Assembly: GCF_000178855.1 (NCBI RefSeq)
Contig: NZ_ADVG01000001.1
Coordinates: 124,001 to 188,000 of the forward strand
DNA length: 64,000 nucleotides
Direction: 5' to 3'
Source: Ktedonobacter racemifer DSM 44963
GTDB lineage: Bacteria; Chloroflexota; Ktedonobacteria; Ktedonobacterales; Ktedonobacteraceae
Within the stretch, counting starts at the first letter, position 1; every line of letters begins with the position of its first letter. The notes below the pieces were generated by a model. That model was not told the DNA's origin. It saw only the letters and a program-made list of their open reading frames with translations, and ran no database searches. Positions 44,466 through 54,440 of this stretch are shown here, one piece after another. Made by a program: the position numbers and the translations under genes.

Positions 44466-46016
44466 ATGAGCATCCTTCACATCCCACTCTTCACGTCAGA
44501 TCGGCCCTGCCAGATAGGAGTGGGGTTTCATAACGTTGGTGCCACTGGCTCCTTGCGTGCCTCCAACGAAGGCGTTGCCAAAGAGGCTGAGGCAACCTAT
44601 GCAGGGCGCTGCGGTCACCTACCGCTGCATGCCAGGACGGTTGGGCTGCTTCTCGAAGTACCCACCCTGGACATATGCAGGCAGCTCGCATACCTCAGTT
44701 ACCTCTTCGGCAAAGAGATTGAACCAATGCGCTTTGCAACATTCCGGACAGCCGCGCTGGCGCACCAGCAGGACATACCTGGACAGAAGGCATTGATCAT
44801 TCCGTATATCAATGTCCCCGAAGCGGAGACATTAATCCAGGAGACACTGGGGGCCGAGACGTGGGGATTGCCAGGCAAGATGGTCCACCTCCTCAAAAAC
44901 AAGGCCGAATTTTACCACCTCCTCGATGTGTTCCACTCGGATGCGTTCCAGGCACCGGACTATCGGATCGCCACCATCGATGCTCTGGCGAGAGTAGCCC
45001 TCTGTTTCCTACCCGAGATCGAAGCACTCTATAGGCAAGCAGGGCTCGCTGGGAGATACCCACTGGGTCTGGTTATGCGTGCCGCCGAATCGGAAGGCAA
45101 CCGCAGTTCTTGTCTCGTCGTTGAAAAGGCTGGACACATCAGAGTCATCCAGCATGGCGAAGCCAAAGGGGCCGGACATTCCGCTTCTTTTTCGCATTGG
45201 GCTAATGCTCTTCACAGTGCGCAGCAGGGACTCGTGGCAACGATGAACACGGACAAGGAAGACAGGGTGGTAATCAGTCGCTATCTCGATGTAGAGGACT
45301 CACCCGGCATGTCGATGGTCATCATGGGTGGGGAGGGAGCGTCACTTGGCTGGAACAGCCAGCTCCAAAGAGCGCGAAGAGCAGGAGATACCGCCTGCAT
45401 CGGAACAAGTGCCTATCATCCACAAACGGCGGCGTTACGCCGCGTGCAAGAGCAGTACGAGGAACGCGCAGCCACATTCTTTCTCGATGTGTTGCTCAAC
45501 ACAGCCGCTCTCTGTGGCATCCCGTTCAACGCCCTCCGTGGTATCGCCAATATCGACCTCATGATTCCCGGTGCGCGTGAGCACTATCTGAGACAGCAGC
45601 GCAAGCAATCGCCAGCGTTGTATGTCGCCGAATGCAATCCACGCTGGACCAATTATACGGATGCCATCATGACGGTGTTGGGAGCCAGCAGAAGAGTGGC
45701 CACGATTCAGAATATGCGGAGTGTGATCCGGGAGGGGATTGTTACTCTTGATAAACAGCCTCTCCCAGAGCAGCTCGACCCGGCCAGCATCTGTGAGCGT
45801 CTCGTTGAGTGTGACGATGAATGGCAACAGCGGGGCCTGCGCATCATCTGCCGGATGGCGAAAAACCCTATGGGCCTGATCTATGTGGGCAACGTACAGC
45901 AGGCGTGGCAGGAAATGGATGCCATCATTCAGGCACTGCTTCAATGTGAGGCTAGAAGGCGGCATGTATGCCTTCACCATCAGCTTCGTTGCCTGAGCAC
46001 GTCTGCCTGTTCCTGA
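44466..46016 (+). CDS. ATP-grasp-like protein (possibly PGM1-type peptide ligase)
   Basis: 516 residues. The C-terminal half resembles ATP-grasp ligases: IRVIQHGEAKGAGHSASF, VVISRYLDVEDSPGMSMVIMG, IANIDLMIPG, and YVAECNPRWTNYTDA in place of the metal-binding EINPR of the superfamily. The N-terminal 200 residues (IEPMRFATFRT, ALIIPYINVPEAE, WGLPGKMVHLLKNK) look like a pre-ATP-grasp domain. Such enzymes join a carboxylate to an amine using ATP. Lying divergent from arginine synthesis genes, it may use an arginine-related amine, but that is speculation. GAAGGACAG precedes the ATG. Confidence 0.5.
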   Translation: MSILHIPLFTSDRPCQIGVGFHNVGATGSLRASNEGVAKEAEATYAGRCGHLPLHARTVGLLLEVPTLDICRQLAYLSYLFGKEIEPMRFATFRTAALAHQQDIPGQKALIIPYINVPEAETLIQETLGAETWGLPGKMVHLLKNKAEFYHLLDVFHSDAFQAPDYRIATIDALARVALCFLPEIEALYRQAGLAGRYPLGLVMRAAESEGNRSSCLVVEKAGHIRVIQHGEAKGAGHSASFSHWANALHSAQQGLVATMNTDKEDRVVISRYLDVEDSPGMSMVIMGGEGASLGWNSQLQRARRAGDTACIGTSAYHPQTAALRRVQEQYEERAATFFLDVLLNTAALCGIPFNALRGIANIDLMIPGAREHYLRQQRKQSPALYVAECNPRWTNYTDAIMTVLGASRRVATIQNMRSVIREGIVTLDKQPLPEQLDPASICERLVECDDEWQQRGLRIICRMAKNPMGLIYVGNVQQAWQEMDAIIQALLQCEARRRHVCLHHQLRCLSTSACS

Positions 46017-46169
46017 GGAACCACGACCACCACGTACGAAAACTGCTGCCCAGCAAGACTATCGATGGACGAAGCGCACGAAACATGTGTTTGCTATACC
46101 ATCATTGCTCGGTTTCCGCTTTGCTCCGCGTAGAAGAGCGCAGCCGCCTACGTTGTGTTACAAAAAGGC

Positions 46170-48986
46170 TTACTCTCCCTGGGAAAGGAGACCAAGAGCC
46201 TGTGCTCGCGCGACCGCCTGCGTGCGATTGGTGGCTTCAAGTTTGCTGAGGATATGGGTAATGTGATGCTTCACTGTGCCAGGTGTGACCACCAACGCTT
46301 CCGCAATGTCCTGGTTCGAGGCACCGCGTGCGAGCAGGTGTAACACGTCCTGTTCACGTGCACTCAAGGGGTCCAGGAGCGGTTGTAGGCTCAAGGATGG
46401 CTCTTTTTCCAGCTGAGTCGGCTGGGGTATCGGTTGCTGGTCAAACGCACGCAAAAGCGTCTCCAGATACGGGAGATCTTTCGCCAGGGGTTTCTGTTTT
46501 CTGAGCTGGGAGAGTAATGCAGCCAGAGAGGGCCCTTCGTCCACAAAGGAACGGATGTAGCCTTCTGGTGCGGCTAGATGCACGGCCTGCGCAAGCTGTG
46601 CCAACGCATCTTGCTGTCGCTGGAGCATCTGATACGCCTGCGTTTGCAAGAGCCACATTTCCAGCACATGGTCCCATCGCTGCGTGGCCACTGCTCGTTT
46701 GACCAGAGAGGTAAGCAGCTTCAACGCATAGTCCGGTTCGGATTCGGCCAGCAGTAGGCGAACGTATGCAATGTGCTGTCGTTCCCGCGCCAGCGGAGAA
46801 ACCAGCGGTTCTTCCTGTTCCAGATCGCTCATCCAGCGTCGTGCCTGTTTCAGATCGCCACATGCCAGCCAGAAACGCATCTGATCGACGCAGCTCAAGA
46901 GCGCTGTGCGATACGGCGACGACATGACTCTCCAGGTATATTCCAGCTGCTGTGAGGCTTTTTGGGCTTCCTCCAATCTCCCTTGCGAGAGGGCAATCCG
47001 CACCAACAGGGCATAGGCGAGAGGTAAAATCGCCAGGATTTCGGCCTGTTCGCCCAACTGGATCGCCTGTTCGGCGCGATGGTGGGCTTCCTCTAACTGG
47101 TTCCACTCGTGCAAGATCCTGGCCTGATAGGTATAGGGCCAGCATAAGTGAGTTGGCTGGTGCCCCTCAATGGTTTGGAGCGCGTGGATCGCCTGTTGAC
47201 TCCATTGCCATGCCTGGTGCAATTTCCCTGCTATGGTCATTTCCCATGCGCGCTCGCAACAGTAGATACTCTCGAGCGCTCGATCCCCCTCCACTTTGAT
47301 CCAGCGCCATGCAGCCTGCAATTGCTGCATGGTGGACGGTACCTGTTCCTGAGCGACGTTCGCCCGAGCCTGGGCAAACGTCACCTGGACCTGTGTCGCC
47401 CATTGTTGTTCCTCCAGATGGGTGAGCGCCTCCTGACAGAACGCTCGGGCCGCACCCGCATCACCTTGATAGAAGCTCGCAATCAAGCCATGCAAGGCGG
47501 CGATCTCCCCCAGGAGATGGAGTGGCGCCTCTGGTTCGTGTGCATCTTGCGCCATGAGTCGCTGTTCTTCCCGCTGATGGGCACGTGTCCAGGCACGTCT
47601 GGCATCATGAACCCAGCTTTCGGCGACGTCTGGCGGAGTGGTCCAGAATAGGCTCTGAGCCATGCCCAGACACAAACGAGGTCGCTCGCGCACGACCTCG
47701 CGGGGAAGTTGCTCTATCCAGCGAGAAGGCAACGCGTTCTCGCTCCAGTTCCAAGCGTGCTGAGAGGGAATCTGTTCCAGAAGCCACGCGGCCCAGGGCC
47801 ACTCATGCGCCTGCAGCGCATGCTGGATCGCTTCGCCACGCGCCTGATGGGCCGCATACCACCGACTGGCCCGCAGATGCAGGCCGGGCACCTCGGTGGG
47901 AGCGGTCTGCTCCAACCGAGCACGCAGAGCCTCGGCAAAGAGGGGGTGATAGACATACCACTGCCGCTGCTCATCCAGGGGACTGAGAAAGAGATTGGCC
48001 CGTTCGACTTCCTCGAGGAAGAGCTGGCTGTTCTGCTGCTCCAGGACCGCATTACACAGGGAGGTGCACAGGCGGGGTAAGATGGACGTTCGCAGCAGGA
48101 AGGTCTGCACCTGCGCTGGCTGGCGGTTCAGCACTTCCTGCACCAGGTACTCGAACAGAGCGGACTGGGTTCCCTGGAGTGCTTGCAGCAGATCGTCGAG
48201 CAGCGCCTTCCCCTTCAAGGAAAGCGCTGCCAGTTGCATACCCGCCCACCAACCTTGCAGGCGTGCGTCCACGTCTTGGATGTTCTGCACGGAAAGCCGG
48301 AGATCCATTACGTCGCGCAGAAAGGCGATCATCTCCTCTCTGGTTGCGCGCAATTGCTCGGTGCGTAATTCCAGGATTTGTCCCCGAGCGCGCAGCCGGG
48401 CAAGGGAAAAGGGAGGATCCGTCCGTGTCGCTAAGACCACACACAGGGTTGGTGGCAGGTGCTCAAACAGTGAGGAAAGTAGGGCCTGGATGGATGGGTC
48501 CGTAATCTCTTCATAATTGTCCAGTACCAGCACCAGGTGCTCATTGTGCCGGGACAAGCCATTGATCAGAGCTGCGAGCATCGCTTTCCAGGAGGGGCGT
48601 GGTGTCTCGTGGAGTGCAGCAAAAGGGAGACGCGAGAGTCCGGGATGACACTGCTCCAGCGCGGTCAGCACATAGGTCCAAAACTGAACGGGAACGTTGT
48701 CGCCCGCGTCAAGCGACACCCAGGCCACTGGTAGGTGACCTGGAGGAAACGAACGTACCCAGTTGGCGAGCAGCGTGGTCTTTCCAAAGCCTGCGGCGGC
48801 AGAGACAAGGATGACGTGTTGGTGGAGGCCAGCATTGAGCAAGGCCAGGAGACGAGGGCGAGCAATGATCTCATGGGAGGAGGCCGGAGGAAGGAACTTG
48901 GTCGCAAGCAGCGAATCAGGAGACAAGCGCGAGGTGGGTTCGGGTTCGGGTGCGTTGCTCTGAAGTTTCTGGTTCGTATGGTCCAT
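46170..48986 (-). CDS. MalT-type LuxR transcriptional regulator (STAND ATPase-TPR-HTH)
   Basis: 938 residues. Walker A is VSAAAGFGKTTLLANW (about 60-75), then WVSLDAGDNVPVQFWTYVL and the LVLVLDNYEEI Walker B region; residues 330-850 are TPR-like helices; the end is a LuxR DNA-binding domain (LDPLSAREQDVLHLLARGASNQDIAEALVVTPGTVKHH ITHILSKL). Family members bind a small inducer and ATP, oligomerise and activate transcription. It converges with the ATP-grasp gene and is divergent from the histidine kinase cluster; its targets are unknown. Confidence 0.93.
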   Translation of the reverse strand: MDHTNQKLQSNAPEPEPTSRLSPDSLLATKFLPPASSHEIIARPRLLALLNAGLHQHVILVSAAAGFGKTTLLANWVRSFPPGHLPVAWVSLDAGDNVPVQFWTYVLTALEQCHPGLSRLPFAALHETPRPSWKAMLAALINGLSRHNEHLVLVLDNYEEITDPSIQALLSSLFEHLPPTLCVVLATRTDPPFSLARLRARGQILELRTEQLRATREEMIAFLRDVMDLRLSVQNIQDVDARLQGWWAGMQLAALSLKGKALLDDLLQALQGTQSALFEYLVQEVLNRQPAQVQTFLLRTSILPRLCTSLCNAVLEQQNSQLFLEEVERANLFLSPLDEQRQWYVYHPLFAEALRARLEQTAPTEVPGLHLRASRWYAAHQARGEAIQHALQAHEWPWAAWLLEQIPSQHAWNWSENALPSRWIEQLPREVVRERPRLCLGMAQSLFWTTPPDVAESWVHDARRAWTRAHQREEQRLMAQDAHEPEAPLHLLGEIAALHGLIASFYQGDAGAARAFCQEALTHLEEQQWATQVQVTFAQARANVAQEQVPSTMQQLQAAWRWIKVEGDRALESIYCCERAWEMTIAGKLHQAWQWSQQAIHALQTIEGHQPTHLCWPYTYQARILHEWNQLEEAHHRAEQAIQLGEQAEILAILPLAYALLVRIALSQGRLEEAQKASQQLEYTWRVMSSPYRTALLSCVDQMRFWLACGDLKQARRWMSDLEQEEPLVSPLARERQHIAYVRLLLAESEPDYALKLLTSLVKRAVATQRWDHVLEMWLLQTQAYQMLQRQQDALAQLAQAVHLAAPEGYIRSFVDEGPSLAALLSQLRKQKPLAKDLPYLETLLRAFDQQPIPQPTQLEKEPSLSLQPLLDPLSAREQDVLHLLARGASNQDIAEALVVTPGTVKHHITHILSKLEATNRTQAVARAQALGLLSQGE

Positions 48987-49293
48987 AATCGTTTCTCCTG
49001 TATGGAGGAACCCTCGTTAGCCCTTGTGCGGATAGGAAGGAGGTCAACACGTTCCCCCTATGACTCGTTGCGGTGGGATCGTTTTTCCTCGTTGCCTCTG
49101 CCCCTGCGTATTCGCGTTCGCCAACAAAGGACGTCAACAAAGTAATATACCTTTCAGGCCGGGTGCCAATTGTTCCTTCTCCCTGAGAATGTCTCCTTCT
49201 ACCCATGACTTTCCCTTTGCTCTTCTAGTATACTCCGAGTCTGCGATCATTCGTCAGGAAAAACGCTTGACGATAGGTGATAAATGACACCAT
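48987..49293. other. Divergent promoter region
   Basis: 307 bases between the MalT-type regulator and the kinase cluster. It should hold both promoters; no convincing -35/-10 pair, hairpin or small gene stood out. Confidence 0.4.
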
Positions 49294-50931
49294 TTGCCCA
49301 ATCAAAGCAGGAGAGATTCTTCAGGGATGGAGGCACGTGAGATGGGAAAGAATATCATGACTCATAGAATTAGAAAAACGGATTATCAAGGTATAAAAGA
49401 AGAGTGCTATACATTCATGGATGCCCTGCCCCAATTTGTCTGGCTCATGCAGCCTGATGGCTCTCTCATCTACACGAATCAACGCTGGCGCGACTATAGC
49501 CATCCACTGTCTCAACACGCTGGAGAACAGAAGGGGTTTGCGCGTCAGCAGCGTGATGACTGCCAACCCATTCAGGATAGGCAGCGAATGCTGCCCCACG
49601 CAGACTCCCCCTCTGAGAAAGAGATCTGGCTTCAAAACCTCCATCCTGAGGATAAAGAGCGTGTCCTGGAACTGCAGCGCCAGGCATTTATAAGGGGTGA
49701 ACCCTACAAGTTTGAGTATCGCCTCAGGGATGGACATACAGGAACGTATCGCTGGTTCTTCTCACAGCATGTGCCACTTCGCAATAAAGCAGGGCAAATA
49801 GTCCAGTGGTTGGGCAACTGCACAGATATCGATGACCAGAAACAGACGGAGGAAGCCTTACGAGAGAGCCAGGAGCGCGCGAGCGCCCTGGTGAACTCCA
49901 ACATTATTGGGATCAATATCATCGAAGGTGAGCAAATCGTGGACGCCAACGACACCTTTCTGTGCATGACCAGCTATACCCGCGAAGACCTGCGAGCCGG
50001 GAACATGAACTGGTTGCACATGACGCACCCAGACTATCTGGCTCGCACCCAGCAAGCCCATCAGGAACTTGCCATCCAGCAGGCGATAACATATGAGAAA
50101 GAGTACGTGTGTAAAGATGGCAGTCGCCTTCCGGTGCTTGTGGGCGGGGTCCTCTTCCAGCATCACCCACACCAAGCGATCGGCTTTGTGCTGGATAATT
50201 CCGCCCGCCGGGAGTTGGAACAGCGCAAAGATGCCTTTTTGGGCATGGTCAGCCATGAACTGAAGACGCCCCTTGCCTCCTTGAAGCTGCAAACGCAACT
50301 CTTGCGCAAGAAGCTCGGGAAACAAGACCTTCCCAATATGGAGGTGGTGTGTGCGCGCATAGACGCACAGCTCAATGCTATCACCCGCCTGGTCGACGAG
50401 TTACTCGATATCTCGCATATCCAGACCGGGACACTGGAATATGCTCAAGACACGGTCGATCTGGACGAGATGCTTGAGGACGTGGTGGACGTGGTTCAGG
50501 GGATGCACACAACCCATACCATTGTGGTCCAACATGCTGCATCTCCCGCTATCGTGGACGGAGATCGCGATCGGCTCGCACAAGTCTTCTAGAATGTGCT
50601 CAGCAATGCCATCAAATATGCCCCCGATGCCCCGCTGATCGACGTGGTGCTCACCACCGAAGCCTCGGCAGCCACGATCAGTGTGCGCGATCAGGGGATT
50701 GGCATCCCACGAGAGCTACAAGGGAGGGTCTTTGAACGGTTTTACCGGGCAGTCTCGCTCCAGCAGCGCGCCTTTCCAGGGCTCGGGATGGGTTTGTATA
50801 TTGTCGCGGAGATTGTCAAGCATCATGGGGGGACGATTCGGGTCGAAAGCGAGAAGGGAAAAGGCTCAACCTTTCACCTCACGTTCCCCCTTACCACCTC
50901 GCGGGGCGAGATCTCCCGAGGCAGAGAGTGA
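49294..50931 (+). pseudogene. PAS-PAS histidine kinase interrupted by one TAG
   Basis: Codons 1-432 (to TAG 50590-50592) hold two PAS domains (FMDALPQFVWLMQPDGSLIYTN; INIIEGEQIVDANDTFLCMTSYT) and the HisKA box FLGMVSHELKTPLASL with the phospho-accepting His. The same frame continues NVLSNAIKYAPD (N box), RDQGIGIPRELQGRVFERFYR and GLGMGLYIVAEIVKHHGG to TGA 50931. VFQNVLSNAIKY would be normal, so a CAG to TAG change is likely. Without readthrough the ATPase domain is lost. The paralogue at 51608 is intact. The next gene, a response regulator, starts 10 bases later. Confidence 0.88.
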
Positions 50932-50940
50932 GGAAGAGCG

Positions 50941-51339
50941 ATGGACAAGAGCCAGCAGGCAGGATGTGAACAGGTGTACCGCATACATATTCTCATCGTC
51001 GACGATGATCCTCTCCTGGGCGATCTCCTGCTGGAAGCCCTCCAGCAGGAAACCTATGAGGCGCAGCATGTCCTGAGTGGAGAGATGGCACTGACCACCC
51101 TGCAAACGATTATTCCCACGTTAGTGCTGCTGGATTATCATCTCCCTGGGATGAACGGTCTGGAACTGGTGGGCTGGCTGAGGAGCCAGGAAAAGTGGGC
51201 GCACATCCCTGTTCTCCTGATGAGTGCGGATGTACCACGAGAAGCCCGCGGCAAAGAGCATCTCAGAACGCTGGGGAAACCCTTTGAACTGGAAACACTG
51301 TTGCAATCGGTCGCTGAACTGCTGGTGTCAGGGGCATAG
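50941..51339 (+). CDS. Stand-alone response regulator receiver (CheY-like)
   Basis: 132 residues, receiver domain only. Acidic pocket DDDP (21-23), phospho-acceptor Asp65 in LLDYHLPGMNG, Ser/Thr switch at LLMSAD, and Lys in LGKPFE. With no output domain it would act by protein contact or as an intermediate in a phosphorelay with the flanking hybrid-less kinases. It begins 10 bases after the interrupted kinase and ends 269 bases before the second. Confidence 0.92.
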   Translation: MDKSQQAGCEQVYRIHILIVDDDPLLGDLLLEALQQETYEAQHVLSGEMALTTLQTIIPTLVLLDYHLPGMNGLELVGWLRSQEKWAHIPVLLMSADVPREARGKEHLRTLGKPFELETLLQSVAELLVSGA

Positions 51340-51607
51340 GGTGGTCCTGGCGATACATTGGGGTCGTTTTGCGGTAAGCGGATCTGCTTGCCTCATGTGG
51401 ACCCACGTATGCCGATGCGTTCGCGAGGGCGCGGGATGTCCACATGATCGCCAGGTGGACGAGCAATTTTACTGGCATCCAATTGTACAGTTTACTTCCT
51501 TCTCGAAGCTATCACATCATTTCAAGAGACTTCTTGAGGTCAGAGCAGGTACGCATCTTCGCTCCCAGGGATGGGGACATACATGTGAAAGGGACATCTA
51601 TCGCACT

Positions 51608-54211
51608 ATGTCGGATACAAAGCAGATCAGGCGCCTCACCCCTTCCTCGAGTGAGACGCTCATCACACTTCTTGAGACGCTTCCTGGTGCCTTGTTTATC
51701 ATTGATGACGCCGCGACAATTGTCTATGCCAATGTGAGCGCGCAGACGCTCACCGGAGCCACACGAGAGGACGTCTGTGGCAAGCCTCTGTGGAGTGGCG
51801 CTCCCCACCTGGTGAGCACCGCGCTCTATCAGGCTGTGCTCAGGGCCAGGCAGACGCGGAAATGGACCGAAGTGGAATATCGTTCCCCGGTGACCCAGAC
51901 CTGGTTCCATGCACAGCTCTTGCCCACCGGAGTGGGCCTCGCGGTTTTGTTCCAGGAAAACACGGAACCGAAGCGGTTCCAGGATGCCCTTCGTCAGAGT
52001 GAACAGAAATATCTGAACCTGCTGGAGAGCGTCTCTGACCGGATGGCAGTCTTAACCCCTGAGGGGCTGGTCCTGGAAATCAATCAACGTCCCTTAGCAG
52101 ACTCACTCTGCCAGCGAGAAGAGGTAGTCGGCAAACCATTCATCGAAACCCCCTGGTGGTCGTATGATCCGGCGGTCCAGCAGCAATTACACACTGCGAT
52201 TGAACAAGCCAGCCGGGGGAAAAGCGTGCACTTTGAGGCCAGGATACACCCTCAAGAGGGGTGGTATCTGGACCTTACAGTGACGATGACCCCGCATCTG
52301 GATGCAGACGGACACGTCGAGTACCTCATCTACGCAGGCCGGGATATCACCGCGCGCAAACGCGCCGAAGCGGAACTCCATGCCCTGGTTGATGCGATCC
52401 CCCAGCAAGTCTGGACCATACGACCGGACGGCTATCTCGACTATTGTAATCAACGCTGGCTCGACTATACCAGCTTGAGCATCGAACAAGCACAGGGTGA
52501 TGGGTGGATCCAGTGCCTCCATCCCGATGACCGGCAACGTATCCAGGACGCCTGGCAGATGTCCAGGAAAACAGGCATGCCCTTTGAAACAGAACAGCGC
52601 CTGCGCCATGGCATGACTGGGACATATCGCTGGTTCTTGGTCCGCGCCCTCCCGGTGCGTGATGAAACAGGCCAGATCATCAAATGGTTTGGCACCAGCA
52701 CCGACATTGAGGAGCAGAAACGGGCGGAGCAAAAGCTGAAAGAGAGTGAAGAACGATTTCGTTTGCTGGCCGAAACGGTGCCACAGGTGGTGTGGGTGGC
52801 ACGACCCGACGGCCAACACGAGTACACAAACCAGCATTGGTGTGACTACACCGGGTTGACGCTTGAGCAGATCCAAAGCGACCGCTGGGCTCAGCTCCCG
52901 TTCTTCCATCCTGATGATCGTGAAGACAGACAAGCTCGCTGGCAGCATGCCCTGGACACGGGAGCAATGTATGAGCACGAAGGGCGTCTCAGAAATGGCC
53001 AGACCGGGGAGTATCGCTGGTTTTTAACTCGCGGGGTGCCAATGCGCGATGAAGCAGGCCAGATCGTCAAGTGGTTTGGCACCAGCACCGATATTGAGGA
53101 GCAGAAGCGCACCGAGGAAGCCTTGCGCCAGAGTCAGAAGCGCGCGAGCGTCCTGATGAACTCCAACATGATCGGGATCAATATCATCGAAGGGGAGCAG
53201 ATTGTGGACGCCAACGACACGTTTCTGCACATGACTGGCTATACTCGCGAAGACTTGCGAGCTGGGCGTCTGAACTGGATGCGCATGACACTTCCAGAGT
53301 ATCTGGCTCGGACCCGGCAGGCCCATCAGGAACTGGCCGCCCAGCAGTCGATCACGTATGAGAAAGAGTACGTGTGTAAAGATGGCAGCCGCCTTCCCGT
53401 GCTCGTGTGCGGGGTCGTCTTACAGCATCACCCGTTCCAGGGGATCGCCTTTATACTGGATAACTCGGCCCGCAAGGAGCTCGAACAACGCAAGGATAGC
53501 TTTATCAGCATGGCCAGCCATGAGCTCAGGAACCCGCTTGCCTCCTTAAAGATGCAGACCCAACTGGTGCGAAAGCGCCTGGAAAAGCAAACCCATCACG
53601 AGGCTGCCGCCCTCCTTTCCCGGGTGGAGGGACCTGTCAAGCAACTTGAACGCCTGATTGGCGAGTTACTGGATGTCTCCAAGATCCAGGCGGGCAGGCT
53701 GGAGTATCTGCAGGAGACGGTCGATCTTGATGCGTTGCTTCATGAGGTGGCCGACACCATGCAACAACTCTCTCCGACGCATACCATTGTGGTACGTGGC
53801 GCGGTCCCCTGCTCATTGGTCGGGGATAAAGATCGACTCTGGCAGGCCTTCACCAATCTGCTCAGCAATGCCATCAAGTATTCTCCCGATGCCGAGACGG
53901 TCGAGATGGATCTCTCCGCCTCCGCTGAGATCGTCATGATCCGTGTACGCGATCATGGTCTGGGCATCCCGCGCGAGCAGTGCGACAAGATTTTTGATCG
54001 GTTCTATCGGGTCTCGGGTCCCCGGCAGAGAGCGATCCCTGGCCTGGGCATGGGGCTCTACATTGTGGCCGAGATTGTCAAGGCTCATGGGGGAACCATC
54101 ATGGTGGACAGCGCCGTTGGGAAAGGCTCGACCTTTACGGTCACCCTTCCCACGAGAACTTCTCTGTCAAGTCCCTGGATAGATAGAGAGAAACAGAGAG
54201 GTAAGCAATGA
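51608..54211 (+). CDS. Multi-PAS sensor histidine kinase
   Basis: 867 residues, no membrane segment. At least five PAS-type modules in series: LLETLPGALFIIDDAATIVYAN, LESVSDRMAVLTPEGLVLEIN, ALVDAIPQQVWTIRPDGYLDYCN, LAETVPQVVWVARPDGQHEYTN, INIIEGEQIVDANDTFLHMT. These are followed by HisKA (SMASHELRNPLASLK) and HATPase (NLLSNAIKYSPD, GLGIPREQCDKIFDRFYR, GLGMGLYIVAEIVKAHGG). ATG 51608 is preferred because the longer frame reaches back into the receiver gene. The last PAS and kinase core are close to those of the interrupted kinase, so the two are recent paralogues. A cytoplasmic redox or ligand sensor is likely. Confidence 0.9.
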   Translation: MSDTKQIRRLTPSSSETLITLLETLPGALFIIDDAATIVYANVSAQTLTGATREDVCGKPLWSGAPHLVSTALYQAVLRARQTRKWTEVEYRSPVTQTWFHAQLLPTGVGLAVLFQENTEPKRFQDALRQSEQKYLNLLESVSDRMAVLTPEGLVLEINQRPLADSLCQREEVVGKPFIETPWWSYDPAVQQQLHTAIEQASRGKSVHFEARIHPQEGWYLDLTVTMTPHLDADGHVEYLIYAGRDITARKRAEAELHALVDAIPQQVWTIRPDGYLDYCNQRWLDYTSLSIEQAQGDGWIQCLHPDDRQRIQDAWQMSRKTGMPFETEQRLRHGMTGTYRWFLVRALPVRDETGQIIKWFGTSTDIEEQKRAEQKLKESEERFRLLAETVPQVVWVARPDGQHEYTNQHWCDYTGLTLEQIQSDRWAQLPFFHPDDREDRQARWQHALDTGAMYEHEGRLRNGQTGEYRWFLTRGVPMRDEAGQIVKWFGTSTDIEEQKRTEEALRQSQKRASVLMNSNMIGINIIEGEQIVDANDTFLHMTGYTREDLRAGRLNWMRMTLPEYLARTRQAHQELAAQQSITYEKEYVCKDGSRLPVLVCGVVLQHHPFQGIAFILDNSARKELEQRKDSFISMASHELRNPLASLKMQTQLVRKRLEKQTHHEAAALLSRVEGPVKQLERLIGELLDVSKIQAGRLEYLQETVDLDALLHEVADTMQQLSPTHTIVVRGAVPCSLVGDKDRLWQAFTNLLSNAIKYSPDAETVEMDLSASAEIVMIRVRDHGLGIPREQCDKIFDRFYRVSGPRQRAIPGLGMGLYIVAEIVKAHGGTIMVDSAVGKGSTFTVTLPTRTSLSSPWIDREKQRGKQ

Positions 54212-54403
54212 AGCCACAGAACGCCAGGATCAGGCATGAGGAAACCTCCCGCACTGTTCTCAATAGGCGGGTAGCATGCTGGTTTGCCTGCTCGCTGTTC
54301 GTTTGCCCCGCTCAGAACTGGAAAATAGGATCGGGATGCAGGTGCGTGTGGTGACGCCATCAGCTTGCAAGTGCGGCTGATGCAGCGCGGCGACTTTGAT
54401 CTC

Positions 54404-54434
54404 TTGACTTAAAGCGCTTTAAGTTCTCTATACT
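54404..54434 (+). promoter_or_regulatory. MerR-type promoter with 19-bp spacer and internal palindrome
   Basis: TTGACT (54404-54409), 19 bases, TATACT (54429-54434). An 18-bp perfect palindrome ACTTAAAGCGCTTTAAGT (54407-54424) overlaps the -35 and fills most of the spacer, exactly the geometry that MerR-family activators untwist. The predicted start of transcription is at about 54441, the A of the first ATG, so the mRNA may be leaderless. Confidence 0.8.
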
Positions 54435-54440
54435 AGAGCC

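Noticed and set aside
28006..50592. TAG reassigned to Gln genome-wide
   Set aside because: Several clearly intact genes (GT2 at 10075, S9 peptidase at 25213, argC, argB) end naturally in TAG, so full reassignment is unlikely; only partial suppression remains possible.
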